64,000 bases of DNA from Lachnospiraceae bacterium. GTDB lineage: Bacteria > Bacillota > Clostridia > Lachnospirales > Lachnospiraceae. Below, in pieces: positions 46,334 through 55,025 of the stretch. The stretch's first letter is position 1, and each line of letters starts with the position of its first letter. Where the stretch lies: NCBI GenBank assembly GCA_024698485.1, contig JAILRC010000079.1, forward strand, positions 1-64,000, written 5' to 3'. Made by a program: the position numbers and the translations under genes. Under the pieces are notes generated by a model, which saw only the letters and a program-made list of their open reading frames with translations, did not search any database and had not been told where the DNA came from.

Positions 46334-46949
46334 CTTTGCAATATTCCTTTAAAAAGCACTCTCCGCACTTGGGTCTCTGAGCGCTGCAGATCTCCCTTCC
46401 GAAGGTGATGATGTGAAGGTTCCAGAGGATCCAGTGGTCTCTCGGCAGAGCCTTTTCCAGATCATGCTCTATCTTTTCAGGTTCCGTATTGCCGGTGAGT
46501 CCCAGTCTTTTGCTAATCCTCTTCACATGGGTGTCCACCACGATGCTCGGAATATGATAGACGTTTCCCAGGATCACGTTGGCTGTCTTTCTTCCCACTC
46601 CCGGAAGAGCCGTAAGTTCCTCCATGGTGGCAGGCACCTCGCCACCGTATCTTTCCGTCAGCATTTGGGCACATTTAATGATATTCGCAGCTTTGTTATG
46701 AAAGAAGCCCACCTCGTGTATCTCTTCTTCCACTTCCTTAAGATCCGCCTTTGAAAGAGCAAAAGCATCGGGATAGTGTTTAAAAAGATGCCTCGTCACC
46801 AGGTTCACTCTTTTGTCCGTGCATTGTGCGGAAAGGATGGTGGCGATCAAAAGTTCATATGCATTTTTATATTCCAGAAAGCAATACATTTCCGTTCCGT
46901 ATTGCCCATCCAAAATAGTCAGTATCTTCTTCGTTCTTTCAGTAACCAT
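46317..46949 (-). CDS. nth: Endonuclease III
   Basis: ATILSAQCTDKRVN; LPGVGRKTANVIL; VDTHVKRISKRLGL; CX6CX2CX5C-type cluster. Confidence 0.96.
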   Translation of the reverse strand: MVTERTKKILTILDGQYGTEMYCFLEYKNAYELLIATILSAQCTDKRVNLVTRHLFKHYPDAFALSKADLKEVEEEIHEVGFFHNKAANIIKCAQMLTERYGGEVPATMEELTALPGVGRKTANVILGNVYHIPSIVVDTHVKRISKRLGLTGNTEPEKIEHDLEKALPRDHWILWNLHIITFGREICSAQRPKCGECFLKEYCKEKKPD

Positions 46950-47031
46950 AAGCTTTTGAGCCTCTTGTTAATTCATGATTTAATTCAGTGTTTTATGCGT
47001 TTTGCAAGTACCCGATCTTTCCTTACATAAA

Positions 47032-47060
47032 ACCGGGTCTCGTAAGACCCGGTCTTTTTT
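47032..47060. terminator. Bidirectional-type terminator
   Basis: ACCGGGTCT-CGT-AAGACCCGGT flanked by T-rich tract. Confidence 0.75.
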
Positions 47061-48804
47061 ACTTATTGAATTCTTCATCCGCCGCTTCGGCGATGGAAGC
47101 TTCCATGTTGGCTATATCTTCCTTTGAAAAACCGCTTTCGTTGGAATGATCTCTTCCTTCCTCAGTTACCGCCATACCGAGATTGATGGTCCCTTTTTCA
47201 AGTTCCGCAACAATGTTGGCGATGTCCGCCAGACGCTGGGATGTGATCTTTTCGCCCACCGCAAGGTTTGCACTGTAAAGAAGTTCCTCGATGGATTCAT
47301 GGATGCCCAGGATCTTGTCCCTGACAGCACAGACTTTTTCGTAATCCACCAGATCTTCTTCCGCCTCTTCGAAGGTCATTCCGCTTCCGTCCTCATTGGT
47401 GTCAACATCAGTGATACCATGGATCGGAACACAGTTAAATCCAAATTTATTTCTTATAAGACCTGCCAGATGGTCCTTGGCGTCGTCTTCTCCGTGTACC
47501 AGGAAAATATTGGTAGGACTCTGCTTGAAGCCTGATACCCAGTCAATAAGGCCGTCCATGTCGGCGTGTCCCGAGAAACCTTCCAGATTGTAGATCTCGG
47601 CTTTTACCGCCACCTTTTCGCCCAGAACGGAAACTTCCTTCTCTCCGTCCACCAGAAGTCTTCCCAGTGTTCCCGCAGCCTGATAGCCTACGATGACGAT
47701 ACTGTTTCTCTTTTCCCAAAGATTGTGCTTCAGATGGTGGCAGATACGGCCCGCATCGCACATCCCGCTGGCAGCGATGATGATCTTGGGTGAAGAGTCG
47801 GTGTTCAGGAGCATAGACTCCGCGCTGGTCTTGGTGAAATGAAGATTGGGGAAATCCAGCGGATTGTCGCCTTCCAGGATCTTCTTTCTCGTAGCCTCGT
47901 CAAAGTTTTGTGCGTTACGCCTGAACACCATGGTGGTACTGATGGCCATGGGACTGTCTATGTAAACATGAACGTCTTTAAGGAAATCGTGATAATGCTC
48001 GTTGTTCTCATAGAACTGATTGAGCTCATATATGAGCTCCTGAGTGCGTCCTACGGCGAAGGAAGGAATGATCACGTCTCCTCCCCGTTTAATGGTCCTT
48101 TCTATGATCTCCAGGAGCTCCGTAAGGCTCTTCTCGTTGCTCTCATGCAGTCTGTCACCGTAGGTGGATTCCATGATGACGTAGTCCGCTTTCTTGATCT
48201 TCACGGGATCTCTGAGTATGGGACGATCCTTGCAGCCTATGTCTCCGGTGAAGACCACTTTTATGACTTTGTCGCCCTCATCCACGAAAAGTTCCGTAAT
48301 GGCGGAACCAAGTATGTGTCCCGCGTCGTTAAATACGATCTTTATCCGTTCGTTGATGTCTATCTGCTGATCGTAAAGCACCGGCTTTACCAGTTTCAAA
48401 GTCTCATTTACATCATTGATGTCGTACAGAGGTTCCAGATCGGGTTCTTCACCTTTTCTGAGGGCTTTTCTGTTAGCCCACTCCGTTTCCTTTTCCTGAA
48501 TGTATGCACAGTCGGGAAGCATGATCTGTAAAAGATCCGCCGTAGCATCCGTGCAATAGATGGGGCCTCTGAAGCCTCTTTTAACCAGCAAAGGCAGTCT
48601 TCCGCAGTGGTCAACGTGAGCGTGGCTCAGTATCACGCATTCGATGTCCGAGGGAACGAATTCGAATTCGGCCTTGTTTTCCGCCTCAAGGGTTTTGCCT
48701 CCCTGATACATTCCGCAGTCAAGTAAGATCTTGTGTTCGCCTGTTGTGATCATGTGGCAGGATCCGGTAACCGAATTTACTGCCCCGTAAAACGTAATAA
48801 GCAT
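47059..48804 (-). CDS. MBL-fold metallo-hydrolase with beta-CASP/RMMBL domain
   Basis: ILSHAHVDHCGRLPLL; IIAASGMCDAGRICHHL; LEGFSGHADMDGL. Confidence 0.93.
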   Translation of the reverse strand: MLITFYGAVNSVTGSCHMITTGEHKILLDCGMYQGGKTLEAENKAEFEFVPSDIECVILSHAHVDHCGRLPLLVKRGFRGPIYCTDATADLLQIMLPDCAYIQEKETEWANRKALRKGEEPDLEPLYDINDVNETLKLVKPVLYDQQIDINERIKIVFNDAGHILGSAITELFVDEGDKVIKVVFTGDIGCKDRPILRDPVKIKKADYVIMESTYGDRLHESNEKSLTELLEIIERTIKRGGDVIIPSFAVGRTQELIYELNQFYENNEHYHDFLKDVHVYIDSPMAISTTMVFRRNAQNFDEATRKKILEGDNPLDFPNLHFTKTSAESMLLNTDSSPKIIIAASGMCDAGRICHHLKHNLWEKRNSIVIVGYQAAGTLGRLLVDGEKEVSVLGEKVAVKAEIYNLEGFSGHADMDGLIDWVSGFKQSPTNIFLVHGEDDAKDHLAGLIRNKFGFNCVPIHGITDVDTNEDGSGMTFEEAEEDLVDYEKVCAVRDKILGIHESIEELLYSANLAVGEKITSQRLADIANIVAELEKGTINLGMAVTEEGRDHSNESGFSKEDIANMEASIAEAADEEFNK

Positions 48805-48836
48805 ATTCAAGCCCTCCTTGCAAGTATGATATGGTA

Positions 48837-49721
48837 TTACAACTTTTTAAGGAAATTTCCTTTTACTTTGATGTTTTCATCAATGATAACGAATGCGTGG
48901 GGATCAAGGGAATTGACGATCTCCATGAATTCTCTTTCTTCATATTTGTTGATGCAGGAAACAAGGATATGCTCGCCGTCTCCGGTGTAGGCTCCTCTTC
49001 CTTCCCATTCCGTCACGCCTCTGTAGGTTTCTTTCATGATGCGCTTGTCAAGACCATCCATCTTGGTGAAGATCATACAACGAGCGGCAATGTTCTGATA
49101 ATGTATCCTGTCAAGGGTCATGGCAGATGCGATCATAACGATGACCGAATAGACCACGACTTCGGGGTCGTTTACGAACAAAATGACGGTGTAAAGTGTA
49201 AGGTTAAATACAAGGGAGAATTTTCCCACGGAAGCATTTGGCTTCACCTTTGAAAGATAAACTCCGATAACATCCGTTCCGCCGCTGCTGCCTCCCGCAA
49301 GCAGTATAAGGCCGGTTCCGGCACCTGTGGTGATACCTCCGATTATGGAAGCGGTGAGAATGTTCTCAATGATCGGGCTTTCGGGTCTGGGAAGAAGAAT
49401 ACCGAAAACTGCAATGCTGCCGACTCCCAGAAGAGTTCTTATAAAGAATCTTCGGTTTATCCCCTTAAAGGCCAGGATAAGAAGGGGAATGTTGAACATT
49501 ACGTAAATAACGGAATACAGATTAGTGGGCCTTCCGGCGATCTTTTCCAGGAGATACTCCACAAGCTGTGCCAGACCCACGAAACCGGCGTTATAGATTC
49601 CCAGGGGTCTCACAAATATGTTGGCACCGACAGAGTAGACAAACCCACCCAGAAACACGAGAAAATATTTAAAAACCACATTTTCCACAACGGTATCACG
49701 GGTCAGACGACCTTTTTTCAT
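48837..49721 (-). CDS. YitT family membrane protein
   Basis: Multi-TM plus C-terminal DUF2179-like domain. Confidence 0.9.
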   Translation of the reverse strand: MKKGRLTRDTVVENVVFKYFLVFLGGFVYSVGANIFVRPLGIYNAGFVGLAQLVEYLLEKIAGRPTNLYSVIYVMFNIPLLILAFKGINRRFFIRTLLGVGSIAVFGILLPRPESPIIENILTASIIGGITTGAGTGLILLAGGSSGGTDVIGVYLSKVKPNASVGKFSLVFNLTLYTVILFVNDPEVVVYSVIVMIASAMTLDRIHYQNIAARCMIFTKMDGLDKRIMKETYRGVTEWEGRGAYTGDGEHILVSCINKYEEREFMEIVNSLDPHAFVIIDENIKVKGNFLKKL

Positions 49722-49757
49722 TTCAAACTCCTTTTCGGCAGCTGTTCATGCCGATAA

Positions 49758-49788
49758 CAAAAAAGACTGTGCAATTCTTGCACAGTCT
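49758..49788 (-). terminator. Rho-independent terminator after diaminopimelate dehydrogenase
   Basis: AGACTGTGCAA-GAA-TTGCACAGTCT then TTTTTTG on the minus strand. Confidence 0.88.
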
Positions 49789-49841
49789 GATTTTACACCT
49801 ATTGCAATCCTTTAGCAATAAAGACTTTATTAAAGGACTTT

Positions 49842-50825
49842 TTATAACATTGTCTTTCTAAGTTCTTCGCCGGTCTTTTCCGAAAGATAAGCCGGAGCGA
49901 TATCAAATACCGTCTTGCATCCGGTCATGCCTTCTTTGCTCATCCTGTAAGCAGCTCTTACATATGCGGCAACAACACTCGAGGTGAACTCGGGATTGGA
50001 ATCCAGCTTCAGGCTGTACTCTATGGTGTGCTTATTCTCGCCGTTCCAGCCGGTCTTTCCGGTTCTGATGACGAAACCGCCGTGTGGAATGCCCTTGTGA
50101 TCGCGGTCCAGTTCTTCCTGTGAAATGAAGTTAACGGTGGTGTCGTAATCGGAGAAGTAGTTGGGCATGGTCTCGATCTCTTTCTCCACCTTTGCCGCAT
50201 CTGCACCCTCTTTAAGGACAACATAGCACTCTCTCGTGTGCTTCTGTCTGGTGGTGAGTTCCGGATTCTCTCCGCTCCTTGCTGCTGCAAGAGCTTCGGG
50301 AACGGGGCAGGTATACTGTCTTGCATCCTGCACTCCTTCAACTCTTCTGATGGCATCAGAATGGCCCTGACTCACGCCTCTGCCCCAGAAAGTGTAATCC
50401 TTGCCGTCGGGAAGAACGCAGTTTGCATAGAGACGGTTAAGGGAGAACATACCGGGATCCCAGCCCACTGAGATGATGCCGATCTTTCCTGCCTTCTTTG
50501 CGGCAGCATCAACGCCGGCAAAATGCTCGGGAACTCTCGCATGAGTGTCAAAAGTATCCACAACATTGAACATGGCGGCATATTTCGGTGTCTGTTCGGG
50601 AAGATCCGTTGCAGAGCCCCCGCAAAGAACAAGAACATCGATCTTATCCTTGTATTTTTCAATATCATTAACACTTGCCACAACGGCATTTGTTCTGATC
50701 TTTACCGTGGAAGGATCTCTCCTGGTGAACACTGCCGCAAGTTCCATATCGGGTGCTGCGCTCACTGCCCATTCGATGCCTCTTCCGATGTTTCCGTAGC
50801 CTAAAATACCAACTTTGATTGCCAT
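49842..50825 (-). CDS. ddh: meso-Diaminopimelate D-dehydrogenase
   Basis: KVGILGYGNIGRGIEWAV; VDTFDTHARVPEHFAGVDAAAKKAGKIGIISVGWDPGMFSLNR. Confidence 0.95.
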   Translation of the reverse strand: MAIKVGILGYGNIGRGIEWAVSAAPDMELAAVFTRRDPSTVKIRTNAVVASVNDIEKYKDKIDVLVLCGGSATDLPEQTPKYAAMFNVVDTFDTHARVPEHFAGVDAAAKKAGKIGIISVGWDPGMFSLNRLYANCVLPDGKDYTFWGRGVSQGHSDAIRRVEGVQDARQYTCPVPEALAAARSGENPELTTRQKHTRECYVVLKEGADAAKVEKEIETMPNYFSDYDTTVNFISQEELDRDHKGIPHGGFVIRTGKTGWNGENKHTIEYSLKLDSNPEFTSSVVAAYVRAAYRMSKEGMTGCKTVFDIAPAYLSEKTGEELRKTML

Positions 50826-50881
50826 AAAAAGCCATCCTTTCTTTCTTTGCGAAAACGGAGTTATCCGAAAAATTTTGTATA

Positions 50882-50910
50882 ATTGTATACAACGAAAAGC
50901 CGTTTGTCAA
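50882..50910 (-). promoter_or_regulatory. Promoter of ddh embedded in the upstream terminator hairpin
   Basis: TTGACA-17 nt-TACAAT on the minus strand. Confidence 0.7.
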
Positions 50911-50919
50911 CGGCTTTTC
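50894..50919 (-). terminator. Hairpin downstream of the sortase gene
   Basis: GAAAAGCCGTT-GACA-AACGGCTTTTC. Confidence 0.6.
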
Positions 50920-50952
50920 ACAATTTAAAGTGTCTTAAAATGTAACAAGGAT

Positions 50953-51999
50953 CTACTTGATCCTGACAGCAACAACCGCAAGTCTTCCGTTCTCATTTTC
51001 CTTTCCCGTCTCATCGGTGGTGTGGCAGGTGGAAAGTGTAAGAAACTCATCACCGTACTTTGCTGTGGCCGAGCATGTGATCTCGCTTCTGGACTTAATG
51101 TTTGAGTACCAGTAGTCAAAGTCGCTCTCGGTTTCCGCATTGTAGAAGAAATAGTACTTAAAGTTGTCATCCGTCGGATCTTCAAACTCATGGGAACGGA
51201 ACACGGCTATGACTTCGTAGACCCTGTGCTCGTAAAGGGAATCAAAGTAAATGAGCTTATGATTCCTGTAATAGGACTGACCAAGGTACTTTTTCAGGTC
51301 GCAGAACATGGTGGTGTTTCCCATGTTGTGTCCGAAGATCAGTATGTTTGTGGAAGGTTTTACGCCTCCCAGATAATTGTTTTCTTTTGTACCTATGCCC
51401 ACCTGTATCTCTTCAAGGGTGAAGAGCGTGCCGTTCTTGTTGTCCCCGCCTTCGAAGGCATGAGTCAGATAAAAGTCCGGATCACCCCATTTTTCCATGA
51501 CCACAGGATAGTTCACCTTACTGTCTGGAATGGTGAGCCAGCCGATGTAGTCGTTGTTGGTTTTGTAATTATCCACAGCGCTGGCCAGCATCTTGGGGGG
51601 CGGCGGTGTGGGAGTGGGTGTGGGTGAATTGGTAGGTGTGGGGGACGGAGTGGGGGTAGGTGCCACATCTCCGTTGGGTAAAGGCTCCCCGTCCTCCGGC
51701 AAAGGAGTGGGCGTGGGAGTGAAAGTGGGTGTAGGGGTAAAGGTGGGTGTAGGCGTCAAAATAAGAGCTCTGGCCTTATTTCTTTCATACTCTTCACGTT
51801 TCAACCCCTCTTCGCGGTTTCTTCTTGCCACCTCGTTCTCTCTCTCGTTGGCATATGCCTCGTAGGCATAGTTGCTGCCGTAGCCCACGAAGGCGCCCAC
51901 GGAAACGATGAAGAACAGGAAAGAAATATAATAGGTCAGGCCCTTTTTTCTTCTAAGTTGTACATTTCTGAAGGACGGACGTCGTCTAACCACTCTCAT
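50953..51999 (-). CDS. Class B sortase with Pro/Thr repeat linker
   Basis: IFGHNMGNTTMFCDLKKYL; EFLTLSTCHTTDETGKENENGRLAVVAVRI; TM then TPTPTFTPTPTF repeats. Confidence 0.93.
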   Translation of the reverse strand: MRVVRRRPSFRNVQLRRKKGLTYYISFLFFIVSVGAFVGYGSNYAYEAYANERENEVARRNREEGLKREEYERNKARALILTPTPTFTPTPTFTPTPTPLPEDGEPLPNGDVAPTPTPSPTPTNSPTPTPTPPPPKMLASAVDNYKTNNDYIGWLTIPDSKVNYPVVMEKWGDPDFYLTHAFEGGDNKNGTLFTLEEIQVGIGTKENNYLGGVKPSTNILIFGHNMGNTTMFCDLKKYLGQSYYRNHKLIYFDSLYEHRVYEVIAVFRSHEFEDPTDDNFKYYFFYNAETESDFDYWYSNIKSRSEITCSATAKYGDEFLTLSTCHTTDETGKENENGRLAVVAVRIK

Positions 52000-52107
52000 G
52001 CTGTTTCACTTTCATTGATATAATTATCGAATAGACGCTGACATCTTACCACATACTTGTTAAAATTCTGTGTCAAATAATAGTCAAAGAAGAGCCAAAG
52101 ACAGGCT

Positions 52108-53118
52108 TCAGCCCAGTGTGATCTCGTCGATCCTGATCCTCTCTTCTGCGGAAAACTTGGTGTTCTTCAGCATTCCGATGTTCTCAATGATCTGTGAAGG
52201 CTTGGAAGCTCCGATAAGCACACTGGTAATGTCTTCGTCTCTGAGGATCCAGGCAAGAGCCATCTCCGCAAGGGTCTGACCTCTTCCACTCGCGATCTCC
52301 TTCAGTGCACGGATCTTTTTAAGCACATCCTCGCTGATGGATTCCTCCTTCAGGAATCTTCCGTCGGTCTTCACTCTGGAATCTGCCGGGATGCCATTCA
52401 GGTATCTGTCCGTAAGGAGTCCCTGAGCAAGAGGGCAGAAAGTGATGATACCTATGCCGTTCTTTGCGGCATAATCCTTGAGACCGTCGTTCTCCATGGT
52501 GCGGTCAAGGATGTTGTACCTTCTCTGGTTGATAATGAAAGGAGTTCCCATCTTCTTTAACAGAGCCGCCATTTCGATGGTCTGTTCTTTATTATAGTTG
52601 GATATGCCCACGTAGAGCGCTTTCCCGCTTCTTACTACGGAGTCAAGTGCGCCTGCGGTCTCTTCCAAAGGAGTGTTGGGATCGAAACGGTGGTGATAGA
52701 ATATGTCCACGTAATCAAGTCCCATACGCTTAAGGCTCTGGTCAAGGCTGGCGATCAGGTACTTTCTGCTGCCCCAGTCACCGTAAGGTCCGGGCCACAT
52801 GGTGTAGCCCGCTTTCGTGGAGATGACCATCTCATCGCGATAGGGCCTGAATTCATCCTTCAGCATCCTTCCGAAGTTCTCTTCCGCAGCCCCGGGAATG
52901 GGGCCGTAGTTGTTGGCAAGGTCGAAATGCGTGATGCCCCTGTCAAAAGCTGTGGTGCACATAGCCACCATATTATCATAGTTTCCGTTGGAGCCGAAAT
53001 TGTGCCAAAGTCCGAGAGAAACCGCGGGAAGCATCAGTCCGCTCTTTCCGCATCTGTTGTACTTCATTTCGTCATAGCGTGTTTTATCCGCCACATAGAG
53101 CTTTGATCTGTATTCCAA
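52108..53118 (-). CDS. Aldo/keto reductase (YghZ-like)
   Basis: HFDLANNYGPIPGAAEENFGRML; YVDIFYHHRFDPNTPLEETAGAL. Confidence 0.93.
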   Translation of the reverse strand: MEYRSKLYVADKTRYDEMKYNRCGKSGLMLPAVSLGLWHNFGSNGNYDNMVAMCTTAFDRGITHFDLANNYGPIPGAAEENFGRMLKDEFRPYRDEMVISTKAGYTMWPGPYGDWGSRKYLIASLDQSLKRMGLDYVDIFYHHRFDPNTPLEETAGALDSVVRSGKALYVGISNYNKEQTIEMAALLKKMGTPFIINQRRYNILDRTMENDGLKDYAAKNGIGIITFCPLAQGLLTDRYLNGIPADSRVKTDGRFLKEESISEDVLKKIRALKEIASGRGQTLAEMALAWILRDEDITSVLIGASKPSQIIENIGMLKNTKFSAEERIRIDEITLG

Positions 53119-53141
53119 TGTATTCTCCTTTCATCGAAGCA

Positions 53142-53618
53142 TTACTGCTTCTTCCTGCAACGATTCTCGTTGAACAGGTCCATCATCTCCCTGAGGAGCT
53201 GTCCCAGCCTCTCAAGGCGTTCGGGATCTTTGATCCCCGTCAGACAGCCGCCCACCTGAGCAGGCACTTTGACCGCCTCTTCTTTGAGTTTTTCCCCTTC
53301 TTCCGTGATGCTCACCACCAGATCTCTTGCGTCTTCTGCGGAGCGTTCCTTGGTGATGTAGCCCTTTTCCTCAAGACGGTTCAAAACGGGAGTCAGAGTT
53401 CCGCAGTCCAGAAAAAGCCGGGATCTCAGATGCCTCGTGAGAACTTTCTTTTCTTCCCACATGACCATCATGGTGATGTACTGCGTGTACGTGAGATCGA
53501 GTTTTGAAAGCACCGGTGCATACATGTTCACGATCTCTTTAGAGCAAACATAAAGCGGGAAGCACAGCTGATTGTCCAAAAGCAGGCAGTCATATTTTTT
53601 TTCGTCCTTGTCTGTCAT
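53142..53618 (-). CDS. MarR family regulator, OhrR-like
   Basis: LLDNQLCFPLYVCSKEI with candidate sensing Cys; DLTYTQYITMMVMWEE; DCGTLTPVLNRLEEKGYI. Confidence 0.9.
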   Translation of the reverse strand: MTDKDEKKYDCLLLDNQLCFPLYVCSKEIVNMYAPVLSKLDLTYTQYITMMVMWEEKKVLTRHLRSRLFLDCGTLTPVLNRLEEKGYITKERSAEDARDLVVSITEEGEKLKEEAVKVPAQVGGCLTGIKDPERLERLGQLLREMMDLFNENRCRKKQ

Positions 53619-53687
53619 TCAGGTCACCTCTTGTATATCTTAACCCTTTAAGCCACAAGTGATCGAAAACCTTTTGCCTCTGTTTTC

Positions 53688-53730
53688 GATTTTGCAAAAT
53701 CAATTTAGCACGACCAATCTCGTTTGTCAA
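53688..53730 (-). promoter_or_regulatory. Promoter of the OhrR-like gene with overlapping palindromic operator
   Basis: TTGACA-17-TAAATT (53702-53730) followed by perfect palindrome GATTTTGCAAAATC (53688-53701). Confidence 0.65.
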
Positions 53731-53762
53731 CGGTTCAAATCTAAACATTTGGAAAACAAAAG

Positions 53763-53790
53763 ATCCCGACGTTTTCAACGACGTCGGGAT
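53763..53790 (-). terminator. Rho-independent terminator of the sugar transporter gene
   Basis: ATCCCGACGT...ACGTCGGGAT followed by CTTTTGTTTT on the minus strand. Confidence 0.82.
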
Positions 53791-53805
53791 GCTTGAAAAA
53801 TCGCG

Positions 53806-54774
53806 TTATGCAAGGCCACAGATCACAAAAGCCACCAGGAGCACAGCGTCTCCCGCCAGCAGCCATCTCTTGGCCTCATATTTGGTCCACTCCTTGAAGT
53901 AGAGTCCCCAAAGATTACTGATAAGAAGTGCCAGGGATGTGAAAGCGATCCATGCCAGTGTGGAGGATCCTTCTCCCATCACGCCCACAGCCACGGCATA
54001 GAGATAAAGGGCAAAGAACCATGCCAGTGAAGCGATCTGAGACTTCACGAGAGGAGCCGCGGTTCCTTTTTGGAAATACCCGCCAAAGGATCTGTTCTTA
54101 ATGAACAGACTGATGCAATAAAGAAAGCTGGGGATGCATCCGGTCAAAAAGATGGGCATCCAGCAAAGGAGTTTGTAATCATATGCACTGCCGCCAATGG
54201 CTTTGGCCGCTTCTCCCAAAGGAGCCGCGCAGGTGAAGCCCACGTTCATGGCTGCGGAGCCGAGGCCCGCACCGATGGCATATAATATGCCCTTGCCCAT
54301 CTTGCTTCCCTTTTCTTTATCGGGATTTTCGATGAGACCCGCCTTGGTGATGAGGATAATGCCGATAACGATGACCACCGCTGCCAGAATGAGGCAGGCA
54401 AGAGTGCGCCCCGGGATCTTGGAACCCGTAAAAGGCAGAGCCAGAAGGGTGCCGAGGGTTGCAGACATTCCGAAATTGATACCGTAGGTCATGGCCATGC
54501 CGCAGTTGATGATGGCAAGGTCGAACCATATGGCACTGACGCCCCAAAGAACGCCGCAAAATGCCGCAATGATGAAGGCCTTGGTGTCGGAAAACATGGC
54601 TGTAGTCCATCCTGGCATACGCACCGACAATATGATGACCGGCACAAGGAGCATTCCCGTGATGACGAAGGGAACCCTGAAGTTCTCCCATTTGTACGGC
54701 TTGTAAGTTTTCATTCCCACTCCGAAACTTCCCTGACAGACGCAGGCAAAGAGGAGGATAAATATTCCGCTCAT
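53806..54774 (-). CDS. RhaT-like L-rhamnose/H+ symporter family protein
   Basis: About 10 TM; WENFRVPFVITGMLLVPV...GVLWGVSAIWFDLAIINCGMAMTYGINFGMSATLGTLL. Confidence 0.85.
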   Translation of the reverse strand: MSGIFILLFACVCQGSFGVGMKTYKPYKWENFRVPFVITGMLLVPVIILSVRMPGWTTAMFSDTKAFIIAAFCGVLWGVSAIWFDLAIINCGMAMTYGINFGMSATLGTLLALPFTGSKIPGRTLACLILAAVVIVIGIILITKAGLIENPDKEKGSKMGKGILYAIGAGLGSAAMNVGFTCAAPLGEAAKAIGGSAYDYKLLCWMPIFLTGCIPSFLYCISLFIKNRSFGGYFQKGTAAPLVKSQIASLAWFFALYLYAVAVGVMGEGSSTLAWIAFTSLALLISNLWGLYFKEWTKYEAKRWLLAGDAVLLVAFVICGLA

Positions 54775-55025
54775 AGATTTTTCCTTTCAAAAACGTCTTT
54801 GGACAAAACAAGGGTATTATATCATAAAGAGCATTTTTGTCATCTTCTGTTTTTGGGAAATAAATATTTAATATTGTGAAACAATTGTTCGCTGTGTTTG
54901 AATTTTCATTTTATTGCAGACTTTTGTTGGACAAATTATTTATAATTTAATAAAGGTTCTTTCAACTGTTTTTTAGACAAGAGGAGTATCGTTTCACTGT
55001 GTTCCGTCACAAAAAGGGAGAGTAT

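Noticed and set aside
51593-51865. 90-aa GVGVGVG ORF and Pro/Thr repeat DNA
   Set aside because: Antisense of the TPTPTP linker in sortase B; similar low-complexity linkers occur in the HtrA-like and lipoprotein genes
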